A DNA stretch of 64,000 nt from Parashewanella sp965200795. GTDB lineage: Bacteria; Pseudomonadota; Gammaproteobacteria; Enterobacterales; Shewanellaceae. The notes beneath the pieces are model-generated. The model did no database searches, had not been told where the DNA came from, and was given only the letters and a program-made list of their open reading frames with translations. A program made the position numbers and the translations under genes. Position 1 is the stretch's first letter; every line of letters starts with the position of its first letter. Below are positions 34,848 through 45,001 of the stretch, piece by piece. The stretch spans positions 62,001-126,000 of the forward strand of contig CBDAVB010000035.1 of NCBI GenBank assembly GCA_965200795.1, written 5' to 3'.

Positions 34848-36364
34848 GTCGGCCATGAAAAACATCTAACATTCTGATCGATAATAAAATATAGCTATTT
34901 AATGCATTCAATTTCGACCAGAAATGATATAGTGAACCTACGGTTTCTGGTCGTTTTGGGTGCTAAAAATGCTCAAAGAAAGCCCGTCAAATTTACCTCA
35001 TGCCAGTCTGTTTAATATCACAGACCAACTTCTGCAAACTCACCCTTTACTCATTTTAGCTAATGCCTTTGATTGGCGAGCGTTGGAAGAAGAGTTCAAG
35101 CCGTTATACAAAAAATTAGGTCGTAAAGCTAAGCCAATTAGGTTGATGTGCGGTTTGCTAATACTCAAGCAGCTCTACAAATTGAGCGATGAAGCTCTGG
35201 TCGAACAATGGCTGATGAACGTGTATTTTCAAGTGTTTTGTGGTGAGACAGAGTTTCAAACAGCACGCCCTTGTGATGCCAGTGAACTCAGTGTTTTTCG
35301 TAAGCGCATCGGTGAAAAAGGCTGTGAAAAAATCTTTGCATTATCTGTGGCGCTACACGGTGACAAAGCCGAAGATGACACCGTGTACGTTGATACAACC
35401 GTCCAAGAAAAAGCCATTACTTATCCGACAGATAGCAAACTTGCCATCAAGGTGGTTAACCGACTCAATAAACTAGCCAAAGTATTTGGGATCAAGCAAA
35501 GACGTACTTATGTCAAAGAAGTCAAACAGCTACGCATTGACTGCCGAAGCTTTAGACATGCCAAAAATCGAAGCAAAGCCAGAAGAGCGTTAAAAAGGTT
35601 ACGTGTTATCGCAGGTAAGCTTTTAAGGGAGCTACAACGCAAACTTCTACAAGATGTCCTTGATTTACAAAAAGAGAATTTTTCCGATTATGAAAAAGCC
35701 ATTACACAGCAACGTAAAGACAAGAACAAGATTTACAGCCTTCATGAACCCGATGTTTACTGCGTAGGGAAAGGCAAAGACCATAAGCCATACGAGTATG
35801 GTAAAAAGGCTTCTGTCGTGCTCACAGAGCAGAGTCAATTAATCATTGGTGTCGCCAGTCATGACGAGCATGAACACGACTCAAAATTGCTTAGACCTGC
35901 ACTTGACCATGCCCATAAACACCGAAAGAGTAAAATCACTACAGCCTTTGTAGATAAAAGCTATAAAGGGTGTATGCAGTATGTTGACCAAGAAGTTGTT
36001 ATCCCTAGTCGGCCATTAAAACGGGACTCGCAAGCAAAGAGAAAACGCAAAAGTGAACTCTGTAAAAAACGGGCAACAATTGAACCAGTAATCGGGCATT
36101 TGAAGAGTGATTTTAGGCTGTGTAAGAACTGGTTAAAGGGCAGTGTTGGCGACTCAATAAACCTTCTAATGGCTGCGTGTGCCTGGAACTTGAGAAAGTG
36201 GTTAGCCATTTTCTTTTTGCTCGAAAAAGATGGTGAGTTTTGGCTATTTTGCAGTGAAATTGATGCGAAATATAAGAAATGTTGCTTTTGGGTACGGCTC
36301 TGAATTTTGCGTAAATCAGATGCCGTACATTTTAAATCTTGAAGTTATGTTTTTCAGTACCGAC
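34848..36364 (+). mobile_element. IS element copy 2 (IS5/IS1182-like, 1517 bp)
   Basis: Starts GTCGGCCATGAAAAACAT, ends in the complement of GTCGGTACTGAAAAACAT, and is flanked by the 6-bp direct repeat TATTTA (34842-34847 and 36365-36370). That target is the reverse complement of the TAAATA at copy 1. It is inserted in the ISKra4 pseudogene and is structurally complete. Confidence 0.9.
34960..36303 (+). CDS. IS5/IS1182-like transposase
   Basis: 447 aa (GTG 34960, or ATG 34969). N-terminal DUF772-like domain, catalytic VDTTVQEKAITYPTDSKL, a Lys/Arg-rich insertion at about 190-235, then TTAFVDKSYKGC and a C-terminal IEPVIGHLKSDFRLCKNW with the last acidic residue. The frame is intact, unlike copy 1. 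One substitution stands out: the motif before YKGC reads FVDKS here and VVDKG in copy 1. Confidence 0.9.
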   Translation: MLKMLKESPSNLPHASLFNITDQLLQTHPLLILANAFDWRALEEEFKPLYKKLGRKAKPIRLMCGLLILKQLYKLSDEALVEQWLMNVYFQVFCGETEFQTARPCDASELSVFRKRIGEKGCEKIFALSVALHGDKAEDDTVYVDTTVQEKAITYPTDSKLAIKVVNRLNKLAKVFGIKQRRTYVKEVKQLRIDCRSFRHAKNRSKARRALKRLRVIAGKLLRELQRKLLQDVLDLQKENFSDYEKAITQQRKDKNKIYSLHEPDVYCVGKGKDHKPYEYGKKASVVLTEQSQLIIGVASHDEHEHDSKLLRPALDHAHKHRKSKITTAFVDKSYKGCMQYVDQEVVIPSRPLKRDSQAKRKRKSELCKKRATIEPVIGHLKSDFRLCKNWLKGSVGDSINLLMAACAWNLRKWLAIFFLLEKDGEFWLFCSEIDAKYKKCCFWVRL

Positions 36365-36703
36365 TATTTATCTTTGGGTAAACCTTTCGCTGCACCACCA
36401 CTTGCCCGAAGAGGCTTTCTAAATTTCGTTTACAGTTTTTTCTGACATGGTTTAGAACTGTGCCGTTATTTGCGCTTATGCGCTGTGTTTTCTCATCGGC
36501 GGCTTTTAGGTTGAGAAAGCCTTGAAACAGACGACGAAGAACTTCAGTCCCTTGAATATTAATGAAAGCTTCAATATTACCGTGTTCCGCTTGTTTGGCT
36601 TGATGACTTTCAAGGTGTTGAATGATTTTGTGAAGTCGCTGACAGGCATCGTTAAAAAATGAATGTTCGTTTGAATTTGTGTAAGCTAGTGTAGTGCATC
36701 AAA

Positions 36704-37283
36704 TTAATCTGTGATATTTAATGCCTTTCTTGCTCTCTCGACTTTTTCCGTAATCACATCGGCTGATTTTGTCCGGACAAAAGGTTCACATCCGTCATTG
36801 TGCGCCTCTATATAATTCATTATGCAGGTCTCCAATTCCGCTACCGATGCGCGCGCCCCTCGTTTGAGTTGCTTTTCCGTAAGCAGACCAAAAAACGTTC
36901 GACTAAATTGAGCCGGAACTTGTCGGAATAAAGTGCAAATGAACACGTTTGTTTCTTTTTAACCGGTTCCTGACCTTTTCATGTTTACGGGTGGCGTAAT
37001 TGTCAACGATTAAGTGCAGCTCAAGCTCTTTATCCGTCTGCTTTTCAACGGTTTTCAGAAAAGACAGAAATTCTTGATGTCGATGTTTTTTCATGCATTC
37101 GCCGATCACTTTTCCTGTGGCGACATCCGGCGCCGCAAACAGCGTACCGGTTCCGTGACGCTTATAATCATGGGTCATGATTTCACAGCGGCCTTTTTTT
37201 ATCGGGAGTCCGGGCTGCGTTCTGTCTGATGCCTGAATAGAGCTTTTTTGGTAGCGGGCTGCTTTTGTGAATTGTTCTATCAT
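36704..37283 (-). pseudogene. IS630-family transposase fragment
   Basis: Two frames make up the C-terminal two thirds of an IS630 DDE transposase: LHLIVDNYATRKHEKV with RVHLHFIPTS, then FFGLLTEKQLKRGARASVAELE and WTKSAD-like VRTKSADVI. A frameshift lies near 36905-36945 and the N-terminus is absent. Confidence 0.8.
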
Positions 37284-37319
37284 GGTTGCACGCTGGTTTA
37301 ATTTATTTTAGAGCATGTC

Positions 37320-37616
37320 ATGCGCCATTCTATTGATGTTCAATGTCCTCATTGCCACGGTGTTTCAATATCTAAGGCTGGTAAAACCCCAAAGGGGCAG
37401 CAAAGATATATGTGTACTAATCCAGAATGCCCAAAGAAAACATCTTTACTTCATTATGTTAAGTGCGCTTGGGAAGATGGAATGAAAGAAAAAGTCATTG
37501 ATATGGTGTTAAATGGCAGTGGAATAAGAGATACAGGAAGAGTTTTGAAAATCCACAAAGACACAGTGATAAATGCTATTAAAAAAAGAAAAGAGCATTG
37601 TCCATGTAAATCCTGA
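37320..37616 (+). CDS. IS1-family InsA-like protein
   Basis: 98 aa with a zinc-ribbon CPHC...CTNPECPKK and a helix-turn-helix region, like IS1 InsA. Its 3' end overlaps the InsB-like frame in an A-rich stretch. Confidence 0.75.
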   Translation: MRHSIDVQCPHCHGVSISKAGKTPKGQQRYMCTNPECPKKTSLLHYVKCAWEDGMKEKVIDMVLNGSGIRDTGRVLKIHKDTVINAIKKRKEHCPCKS

Positions 37617-38082
37617 TTACGCTCAAAGAGATAGCAATTCAGATATTGAAATAAGCCTAGAGCTAGTATGTGAAGAGGCTGAGGTTGATGAGCAATGGTC
37701 ATTTGTGGGTAAAAAGGCTAACCAGAGATGGCTGTGGCATGCTGTAGACCACAGCACAAATACCGTTGTAGCTTTTGTCTTAGGAAAACGAACTGATGAG
37801 GCTTTCAAAGAGTTACAGGCATTGCTGGAGCCATAAGGTATAACGAAATACTATACCGATGATTGGGGCGCCTATGAACGAAATTTATCGCCAGAGCAGC
37901 ATGAAATAGGCAAAACGAATACTCAAAAGATTGAAAGGAAAAATCTTAATTTCAGGACTTGGAATAAAAGATTGGCGCGAAAAACGATTTGCTTTTCTAA
38001 GTTAGAAAGTATGCGCGATACGGTAATTAGTTTGTTAATCAATCGAGTAGCGTTTGGGATTGATATTCATGCATACCACTAA
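37573..38082 (+). pseudogene. IS1-family InsB-like transposase with stop
   Basis: Encodes VDEQWSFVGKKANQRWLWHA, VVAFVLGKRT, YYTDDWGAYE and IERKNLNFRTWNKRLARKT, all InsB motifs. An in-frame TAA at 37834-37836 splits it. The frame is +1 relative to InsA rather than the -1 used by classical IS1. Confidence 0.8.
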
Positions 38083-38338
38083 ATTAGGACACTATCGATT
38101 TACAGATTACAGTAATTTCTTATACTTGGTTCCCCGTCCATATAATTATTAAACATAAATAAACACCAAAAGGAATTAAAAATTCAACTGTTAGTTTTCA
38201 ATAAGTTCTGTTTTAAAAATTCAAAATCGCTGCCTTGTTTGTTAATTTTCGAGTAATCCGTGTTTTCACCGCTACACCTTACATGGTAAAACACCATTCT
38301 TAATTCAATACTTTTCGCGGCATTGAAGGTACTGAGTC

Positions 38339-41300
38339 ATGGTGTATGCAAAAAATCTTAGCCGGTTAATTACTATACCTTTTGCTTGTATATTAATTCT
38401 AATCACAGGCTGCAGTGATTCTCATCAGCATCAGGAAATTCTTCCAGGTGTAAAGTTAAGTGCAATTCAGTTAGCCCCGGCAGCAAAGAAAAATACATCC
38501 GGATTTACTGATAATACGCTTGCCATAGGTAATCATCAGCAATTAGAGGCCAAAGGTATTTTTGCGGATGAGACTACAAGCGATATAAGCGCACGGCTTG
38601 ACTGGGAATCTTCTGATCCGAGTATTGTTAAGGTTTCAAACAGCGGGATGGCTGAAGCTGTTGCAAAAGGGGAGGCTGAAGTTAAAGCAACGGCAAAAGA
38701 CGGACTAACCAGTAATACTATAGATATTTCAGTTACCGGCGCGACCTTAGTTAATATTGAAGTCACGCCAAGCAAAATTAGCGTGCCTGTTGGTTTAACT
38801 AAGCAAATGACGGCCACCGGCATTTATTCTGACGGTTCAACGGCCGATATCACCAATGAAGTGACTTGGAAGTCCGGTAACATCAGTTTAGCGGGAATTT
38901 CGAATTCCGGTGAATTAACAGCCTTCAGGTCAGGAGATATTAATATCAGCGCAACGCTCGGAGAAATAAGCAACAGCAATACAAGTAATATAAAAATATC
39001 ATCCGCATTACTGAAGAGCATACAAGTCTCAGCTGAAAAAAGAGCTATTCCCGCCGGGTATCAATTACAGCTTAATGCTACGGGTATTTATACTGATGAC
39101 AGCCATGAGGATTTAACTGAACAGGCGGATTGGTTTTCGACAGACATTAACACCGCGAGCATAAGTTTAACAGGGAGACTAAGGGCGAAAAATATCGGAA
39201 ACACACAAATTTCAGCGGCATTTAACGGGGTAAAAAGTAATACAGAAAACCTTGAAGTTACGGATGCCCTGCTCTCTGACATACAAATTACCTCTTCGGC
39301 TGAACATCTGGCTAAAGGCGAGTCTGTACAACTGATTGCGACAGGGCTTTACAGCGATCAAACAACACAGGATCTTACTGAGAATATTAACTGGATCAGT
39401 GATGACGCGTCGGTAGCTGTGGTTTCAAAAAGCGGATTGCTGACTGCCGGTAATGAGGGAACGACAACAATAACATCAAACATCAACGGCATAAAAAGCC
39501 AGACGCCTTTTACTATTGAAGTCAGTGCGGCCAAAATTGTCACTATACAAGTAACACCCGCGGCATCGTCACTAGCCGCGGGAAACGGACGGCAGTTAAT
39601 TGCTACCGGATATTTTTCAGACGGCACGCAAAACGATATAACCAATGAAGCGGCGTGGACACTAAACACTGATAATGAATCACTGCCAAATAATAACGTA
39701 ATTGATGTAAGCGGCACAGGGTATGTGACCGCGGTTAATCCCGGTCAGGCAGAAGTTTCAGCGTCTCTGGACGGGATCTGCAACTCAGACAATGTAACTC
39801 TTAAAGTTACACCGGCCGAACTTAAATCAATTCAAATAACTCCTGATATTCAACAGCTTGCTAATGGTGTAAATCAAAAACTCATTGCCGCGGGTATTTA
39901 TTCTGACGGTACAACCGCTGATTTAACAAACATGGTTACCTGGGAAACGACAAATCCTGAAGTAGCCTTAATCACTCAATCAGGTGAGGTACAAGCACAA
40001 GGAGAGGGCAAGGTCACGGTTTCAGCGGATTACCGGGGGGTAAAGTCAGGCGATCCGCAAATTATTACCGTTACCTCGGCTGAATTGCAAGAAATTACGG
40101 TGACTCCGGTAGAAGCATCCGTCGCGGAAGGCGTAGCAAAAAAATTAACAGCGGCAGGGCGCTTCACTGACGGCGGCACCGCGGATATCAGTGAGCAGGT
40201 TTCCTGGGTTAGTTCTGATACAAGTGTCGCGTCCGTTACACAGGGAGGTATAGTAAAGGGATTAAGCGAAGGCAGTTCACTCATTACCGCGAATTTAAAT
40301 GGTATAACATCTTCTGGGATAACCAGTCAGGTAACCGAAGCTCAATTGCTTGATATTGAAATATTAGCAGAATCAACACAAATTCCATTGGGTTCTATGA
40401 CTCAGTTACTCGCTGTCGGAGAGTATTCAAACGGCAGCGAATTAGATATAACAGGGGATGTTACATGGACAAGTGACGCTGTCTCAACAGCGGCAGTAAC
40501 GCCCTCAGGTCAAATTGAAGGCATTAAAACAGGAACAGCGAATATCAGAGCCTCGCTTAACGGTATGAACTCATCACACCCGGTACATATTCAAATCACA
40601 GATGCTGCGTTAACCGCTATTCAGGTGACACCGGAAAAAATTTCATTAGCGGCGGGAACGACACATAAATTAACAGCAACGGGTTATTACTCTGATGACA
40701 CAGTAAAAGATTTATCATCACAGGTTAACTGGATAAGTTCTGATTTATCTAAAGCCACAGTCACAAATGAAGGTAGTGTCACGGGGTTGAGTTCCGGTAA
40801 CGTCGTAATACACGCAAGCTTTAAAGGTAAAAAAGCGGCGGACGCTGTATCTTTAAAGGTAACCTCACCAAAACTCACAGATATAGTGGTTACGCCGGCC
40901 GACATAAAATTAGCCGCGGGATTAAGTCAGCAATTAAGCGCTACAGCAATATTTTCCGATGAAACAACTGAAGATATTACAAATTTAGTTTCATGGACAA
41001 GTACAGAGCCTAAAACTGTTTCTGTAACGCCGGCGGGTTCAGCCTCCGGTATAAATATCGGGCATGCTGAAATAAGAGCTTCATGGCGAGGAGAATTCAA
41101 TTCTGATGTGGTCAGTTTCGATGTTACTTCAGCGCAACTGACGTCAATCGATTTGCAATCGGCGGATTCGGAGTCACTAAACTCTATCGATATGGACAGC
41201 GGCGGAACTCAGCAACTTAAAGCTGTGGGTAAATATACTGACGATAATCAAGTCGATTTAACTGACCAGGTAAACTGGTTGTCAGGGGATTTTGGCGTTG

Positions 41301-41923
41301 CGACAATCACGTCAGATGGCGTAGTTGAAGGTGTCAGCCAAGGGAAAACTCAAATCACAGCTAATTTAGACGGCATTAAAGCACAAGTTTTTAATATAAT
41401 CATCCGTGAACAGCAGCATGATCCTATCAGAATCATTCCGGGAAAAGGCGCTGAGACTGTAATCAATGGCAGAAAAGATATGTATGCTCAAACAGTTGAT
41501 AAAAATGGTAAAAAATTAAGAAAAATAAATCAACAGGCTGACTGGATGAGCGATGATCCAACAATTGCAACCGTAAATCTCAAAGGTGAAATTACGGGAG
41601 TCAACGAAGGTACAACCACAATAAGAGTTACATATGAAGACAAGAAGGCTCAGGCGCCTGTCACAATCATTAATCCTAAATTGGAAGCCATAACTATCAG
41701 AATTACTGAAAATAAAGGCAGAAAGCTAAAATTAAAAGCCAGTGGACTTTATGATAATGGCAGAAATTACAATATTAATGATTCTGTGTCCTGGATTAGC
41801 AGCGATACGTCCAAAGCAACAGTCAACAAATTTGGTGATGTAAAATTCAGACGTGTTGGTATAGTGACTATTAAGGCTGCTATGGAAAAAGTTGAAGGGA
41901 CAATTGATCTTAGAATTAAATAA
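38339..41923 (+). CDS. lipoprotein with ~13 bacterial Ig-like (Big_2) repeats
   Basis: 1194 aa. Starts with a lipoprotein signal (lipobox LITGC near residue 25), so the protein is probably anchored in a membrane. The rest is about 13 repeats of 80-90 residues with the Big_2 pattern: IQVTP, LAAG, QLTATGYYSDG, DIT/DLT, VTWISSD, VTxxGxVxG, INANLNG. Such domains are common in intimin, invasin and other surface adhesins. There is no outer-membrane barrel or passenger lectin domain, so the lipid anchor may be the only attachment. Start: ATG with GAAGG upstream. It stands alone between IS remnants, consistent with acquisition by transfer. Confidence 0.88.
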   Translation: MVYAKNLSRLITIPFACILILITGCSDSHQHQEILPGVKLSAIQLAPAAKKNTSGFTDNTLAIGNHQQLEAKGIFADETTSDISARLDWESSDPSIVKVSNSGMAEAVAKGEAEVKATAKDGLTSNTIDISVTGATLVNIEVTPSKISVPVGLTKQMTATGIYSDGSTADITNEVTWKSGNISLAGISNSGELTAFRSGDINISATLGEISNSNTSNIKISSALLKSIQVSAEKRAIPAGYQLQLNATGIYTDDSHEDLTEQADWFSTDINTASISLTGRLRAKNIGNTQISAAFNGVKSNTENLEVTDALLSDIQITSSAEHLAKGESVQLIATGLYSDQTTQDLTENINWISDDASVAVVSKSGLLTAGNEGTTTITSNINGIKSQTPFTIEVSAAKIVTIQVTPAASSLAAGNGRQLIATGYFSDGTQNDITNEAAWTLNTDNESLPNNNVIDVSGTGYVTAVNPGQAEVSASLDGICNSDNVTLKVTPAELKSIQITPDIQQLANGVNQKLIAAGIYSDGTTADLTNMVTWETTNPEVALITQSGEVQAQGEGKVTVSADYRGVKSGDPQIITVTSAELQEITVTPVEASVAEGVAKKLTAAGRFTDGGTADISEQVSWVSSDTSVASVTQGGIVKGLSEGSSLITANLNGITSSGITSQVTEAQLLDIEILAESTQIPLGSMTQLLAVGEYSNGSELDITGDVTWTSDAVSTAAVTPSGQIEGIKTGTANIRASLNGMNSSHPVHIQITDAALTAIQVTPEKISLAAGTTHKLTATGYYSDDTVKDLSSQVNWISSDLSKATVTNEGSVTGLSSGNVVIHASFKGKKAADAVSLKVTSPKLTDIVVTPADIKLAAGLSQQLSATAIFSDETTEDITNLVSWTSTEPKTVSVTPAGSASGINIGHAEIRASWRGEFNSDVVSFDVTSAQLTSIDLQSADSESLNSIDMDSGGTQQLKAVGKYTDDNQVDLTDQVNWLSGDFGVATITSDGVVEGVSQGKTQITANLDGIKAQVFNIIIREQQHDPIRIIPGKGAETVINGRKDMYAQTVDKNGKKLRKINQQADWMSDDPTIATVNLKGEITGVNEGTTTIRVTYEDKKAQAPVTIINPKLEAITIRITENKGRKLKLKASGLYDNGRNYNINDSVSWISSDTSKATVNKFGDVKFRRVGIVTIKAAMEKVEGTIDLRIK

Positions 41924-42720
41924 TTATAAAACTTCTTCCAGATAGGATGTTTTCATCCGTGCACGCCTTCTTTTGGCTACAATACTTCGCTTTTTTGAGT
42001 TTTCTTTTTGCAACATATTTAATGAAATCTGACGCATAACCGCCATATTTTCAGCACTGTTATCTTTATAAATCTGGCAATCATCTTCATTCATGGTTAA
42101 GTCCAACACCCAATGCAGACTATTTTCAACAGCCCAGTGTTGTCGAACGGCTTTAGAAAAGGTTTCCTCTGTAAGCTCTGCTGAGCTTATGTAATAACGG
42201 TATTGTAAACTCGGCTCTTTTCCTTTTTCTTGTCTGTATCCCATGACTCAACGGTTTTCAATTTTGGCCATTGCGGGAAGTCTTTCGCAAGTTGTTTCGC
42301 ACACAAAACCTGAGAACTTCTTGCTTCTAATCGACCACGATTTTTTTCTGTTGTGTAAGTTTGTTCAGCGGTGCTTCGAAAATTCTTAAACATCTCCTTG
42401 ATAGCAAGGTGTAATGATTCCTGATTCCCTTTTACCGCCAACAGATAATCGGCTTGTTGCTCAACGATGGTGTTAGCGATTTTCTTCTGGCAGCCCATAG
42501 CATCAATGGAGACTAACGCCCCTTTAATATCTAACAGTCTGAGTAATTCAGGAATAGCGGTTATTTCATTGGACTTGCTATCTGTACTCAATTGACCCAA
42601 AACTAATTTATTAGCGCAAGCAAATGCATTAATCATATGAAGAGTGGACAGTCTGTCATCCCTGTCATAAAGTCTCCCGTCAACTTCGCTACAGGTGATT
42701 GAAATGAATTTATTTTTGCA
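41924..42720 (-). pseudogene. ISAs1-family transposase, truncated and frameshifted
   Basis: Two overlapping frames give HMINAFACANKLVLGQ, GALVSIDAMGCQKKIA, DYLLAVKGNQ, then YYISSAELT and QHWAVENSLHWVLD, the ISAs1 (H-repeat) motifs. The frame changes between 42187 and 42244, and the N-terminal third is missing. Confidence 0.85.
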
Positions 42721-42743
42721 CTTTATGTATCGGTAAGCGGTAT

Positions 42744-43823
42744 TTATTGGCTGAGGGAGTTAAGGAACTGACAATATTTACAATAAAACTTTTTTATTAT
42801 TTGGCTAAGTGAATGAGAATCCTGTCTGTTGCCGCAATGCGCTTTATATTCAGATTCATCAAAAGGGTATATTTTGTCCGCGGTTACCATCTCTGAGCCG
42901 TAACAATCACCGGCGGGCATTTTTTGAGTGTCATGATTAAGTAACGTCAGGCTGATAAGTTTACTAAATTCAGTACACCTGGATAACCTTAATTTCAATC
43001 CGTAATATTTACCGTCCCATAATAATTCCATCTCACCGCCGTCGGCGACAAACTCTCCGGAAAATTCAGGGGTATGATTATTATTAATATCATTACCGGC
43101 GTCACTTAACATGAACAAACCTGAAACCACCATCGCGGTGTACCCGACTTTGAGAAATACCTGTTTAGGAATACATTCAATAAAACGTTTTACGATAATG
43201 GTTGAAGTTACCGCGGCAACGGCAATTGCCCCCCCGAAGGTAATCGCTTCAGAAGTAAAAATACCTAACCAAGTGTAAACCCCGATTTTGATCAAATGGA
43301 TCACGACTTCATTCGCTGCCCGTGTCGCAATCATTTCCTCGTTATTTAAGTTGTACCTGAAATAAATACGATTGAATAACACCCCTACCGCGCCGATCAG
43401 CGAAGACACTAAACCGATAGTAAGCCCGACAACCGCAAGCAACCAATTAGGTAAAACTCTCGCGGACGGCTCATTTGAAAGCTTTTTAAATATCAAAAAT
43501 AAGTTACTTATCAAAAACAGACTTAATGCCAATTTCAGCAATGCGGGATCAAAATACGACAGCAGGTAAGCTCCGATGGCGATACCCGGTATCGAAGCTA
43601 AAACGATCCACTTAACCATGAACCACTTAATATTTTTATAAAAAATAATAATTCTGGACAGAGAACTGGTCGCGGTGCCAATCGTTATCGCAACCGGGAT
43701 TTGAGTAGAGCTGAGCACCTGACCTAAAACGGGAATTAAAACTAATCCCGCCCCGCCGCCGGAAACCGCGCTGACGCTGAAAGCGACAAACGCAATTATA
43801 AATACCGATAGTAAACTTATCAT
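42744..43823 (-). CDS. TSUP (TauE/SafE) family permease with C-terminal extension
   Basis: 359 aa from the ATG at 43823. About eight membrane segments in the first 250 residues, with the family features SGGGAGLVLIPVL near the N-terminus and LIGAVGVLFNR in the middle. TSUP proteins export or import sulfur-containing or other small organic anions. After the last membrane segment comes an unusual soluble tail of about 110 residues with several Cys, including YCKYC. Its closest known role cannot be assigned. It is divergent from mioC. Confidence 0.8.
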   Translation of the reverse strand: MISLLSVFIIAFVAFSVSAVSGGGAGLVLIPVLGQVLSSTQIPVAITIGTATSSLSRIIIFYKNIKWFMVKWIVLASIPGIAIGAYLLSYFDPALLKLALSLFLISNLFLIFKKLSNEPSARVLPNWLLAVVGLTIGLVSSLIGAVGVLFNRIYFRYNLNNEEMIATRAANEVVIHLIKIGVYTWLGIFTSEAITFGGAIAVAAVTSTIIVKRFIECIPKQVFLKVGYTAMVVSGLFMLSDAGNDINNNHTPEFSGEFVADGGEMELLWDGKYYGLKLRLSRCTEFSKLISLTLLNHDTQKMPAGDCYGSEMVTADKIYPFDESEYKAHCGNRQDSHSLSQIIKKFYCKYCQFLNSLSQ

Positions 43824-44076
43824 GGCCACCCGCCCTGCGTACTTTCCCGGTAAAAAGGGAAATACGAACTGAACAGGTTAACTTTAAAATAACTTTGCTG
43901 AATGAAAACTGTCTGAATAGTACATTGTAAAATTAAACGTATAACTGCTTGTTATAGATCGGTCTATTGAGGAGCGCGAAAAATTACCGGTAGCAAGGTC
44001 TGAATAACAGTAACCAGTTTCAGTTGAGTGCTAAGATAAAACTGACGTACAAAGTAAATCAGGGGGAAAAGAATTT

Positions 44077-44520
44077 ATGGCAAAAATTGACGTGATCGTC
44101 GGTACGACTCTGGGCGGAGCCGAATACGTTGCTGATGAATTGATCCGTATTTTAAATAAACAAGGACATGAAACTGAGCAGCATTTAGAGCCGGATCTCG
44201 GCGCGCTTAACACCGAAAATCTGTGGTTATTAGTTTGCTCGACACACGGTGCCGGTGAGTTACCGTACAACATTCAGCCTTTTCAGCGGCAATTACAAAC
44301 TCAAAAGCCGGATCTGACCGCGGTAAAATTCGCCGTTTGCGCCATCGGTGATTCCGGTTATGACACTTTTTGCCGGGGACCGGAAATTTTGATCAAAAGT
44401 TTTCAACAGCTCGGCGCAAAAGAATTTGTGAATAAGATCCAAATTGATGTTCAGCAAGATGCGTTACCGGAAGACACTGCAATCAACTGGTTACAAGACT
44501 GGAAAGATCAACTTAGTTAA
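44077..44520 (+). CDS. mioC: flavodoxin-like protein MioC
   Basis: 147 aa flavodoxin-fold protein. The FMN phosphate loop GTTLGGAEYVAD, CSTHGAGELP and CAIGDSGYDTFC match MioC. As in enterobacteria it lies directly beside oriC, and its transcription toward the origin may affect initiation. SD AGGGGG upstream of ATG. Confidence 0.9.
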   Translation: MAKIDVIVGTTLGGAEYVADELIRILNKQGHETEQHLEPDLGALNTENLWLLVCSTHGAGELPYNIQPFQRQLQTQKPDLTAVKFAVCAIGDSGYDTFCRGPEILIKSFQQLGAKEFVNKIQIDVQQDALPEDTAINWLQDWKDQLS

Positions 44521-44539
44521 TAGTTTCCCTCATCCGTTC

Positions 44540-44900
44540 TTTTCTGCCCACACTTAAGATCCGATCTATTCACAGAGTTATTCCAAACGGGATAACTCTG
44601 TGGGTAACATTTGATCTAACTTTGATCAAACCGGGGTAAAAAAAATCACTTTTAAAAACAGATCCCGATCTGTGGATAAACAGATGATCTATCCCCAGCT
44701 TATATTTAAATAGATCGCAAATTGATCACACATTTTAACTTCCGTTAACTTTTGGTTTTATAAGGTTTATTTTGGTTATCAACAACTTTCAGTATCCCTA
44801 ATAATAAATAATAATAAGTAGATCTATATATAGATCAAAAGATCTATTAAAGAGATCGATCACAGGATTGAGCTTCGCGGATATGCAAAGATGATCATTC
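44540..44900. other. oriC: chromosomal replication origin oriC
   Basis: Lies between mioC and mnmG, the classical gammaproteobacterial place. A perfect DnaA box TTATCCACA occurs on the minus strand at 44671-44679. Near-boxes: 44566-44574 (CTATTCACA), 44599-44607 (complement TTACCCACA), 44689-44697 (CTATCCCCA) and 44776-44784 (TTATCAACA). About 15 GATC sites fall within 350 bp, and AT-rich GATCTATATA/GATCTATTAA blocks on the mnmG side resemble the unwinding 13-mers. Confidence 0.9.
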
Positions 44901-45001
44901 ACCTGCTTGTGAGTAAGTGTTAAAATATGCGCCTTGCTGAACGTTAGCGATCAATCATTTTGATCCGGCCTCTTCTCGATATTTGACGTTATAGGTGTGA
45001 A

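Larger units (their letters stand above)
33801..36690 (-). pseudogene. ISKra4-family transposase, frameshifted and split by an IS
   Basis: Pieces in different frames reconstruct one transposase: an N-terminal part at 36371-36690 (VLRRLFQGFLNLKAADEK, ESLFGQVVVQRKVYP), a middle at 34182-34847 and a C-terminus at 33801-34200 ending in IPIASGVIEGACRHLI and ITGARWSLNGAEA, characteristic of ISKra4. It is interrupted by the 1517-bp IS at 34848-36364 and by several frameshifts, so it is inactive. Confidence 0.8.

Noticed and set aside
37573..37616. Programmed -1 frameshift between InsA and InsB
   Set aside because: The InsB frame is offset by +1, so a -1 slip would not join them; a decay indel is likelier.
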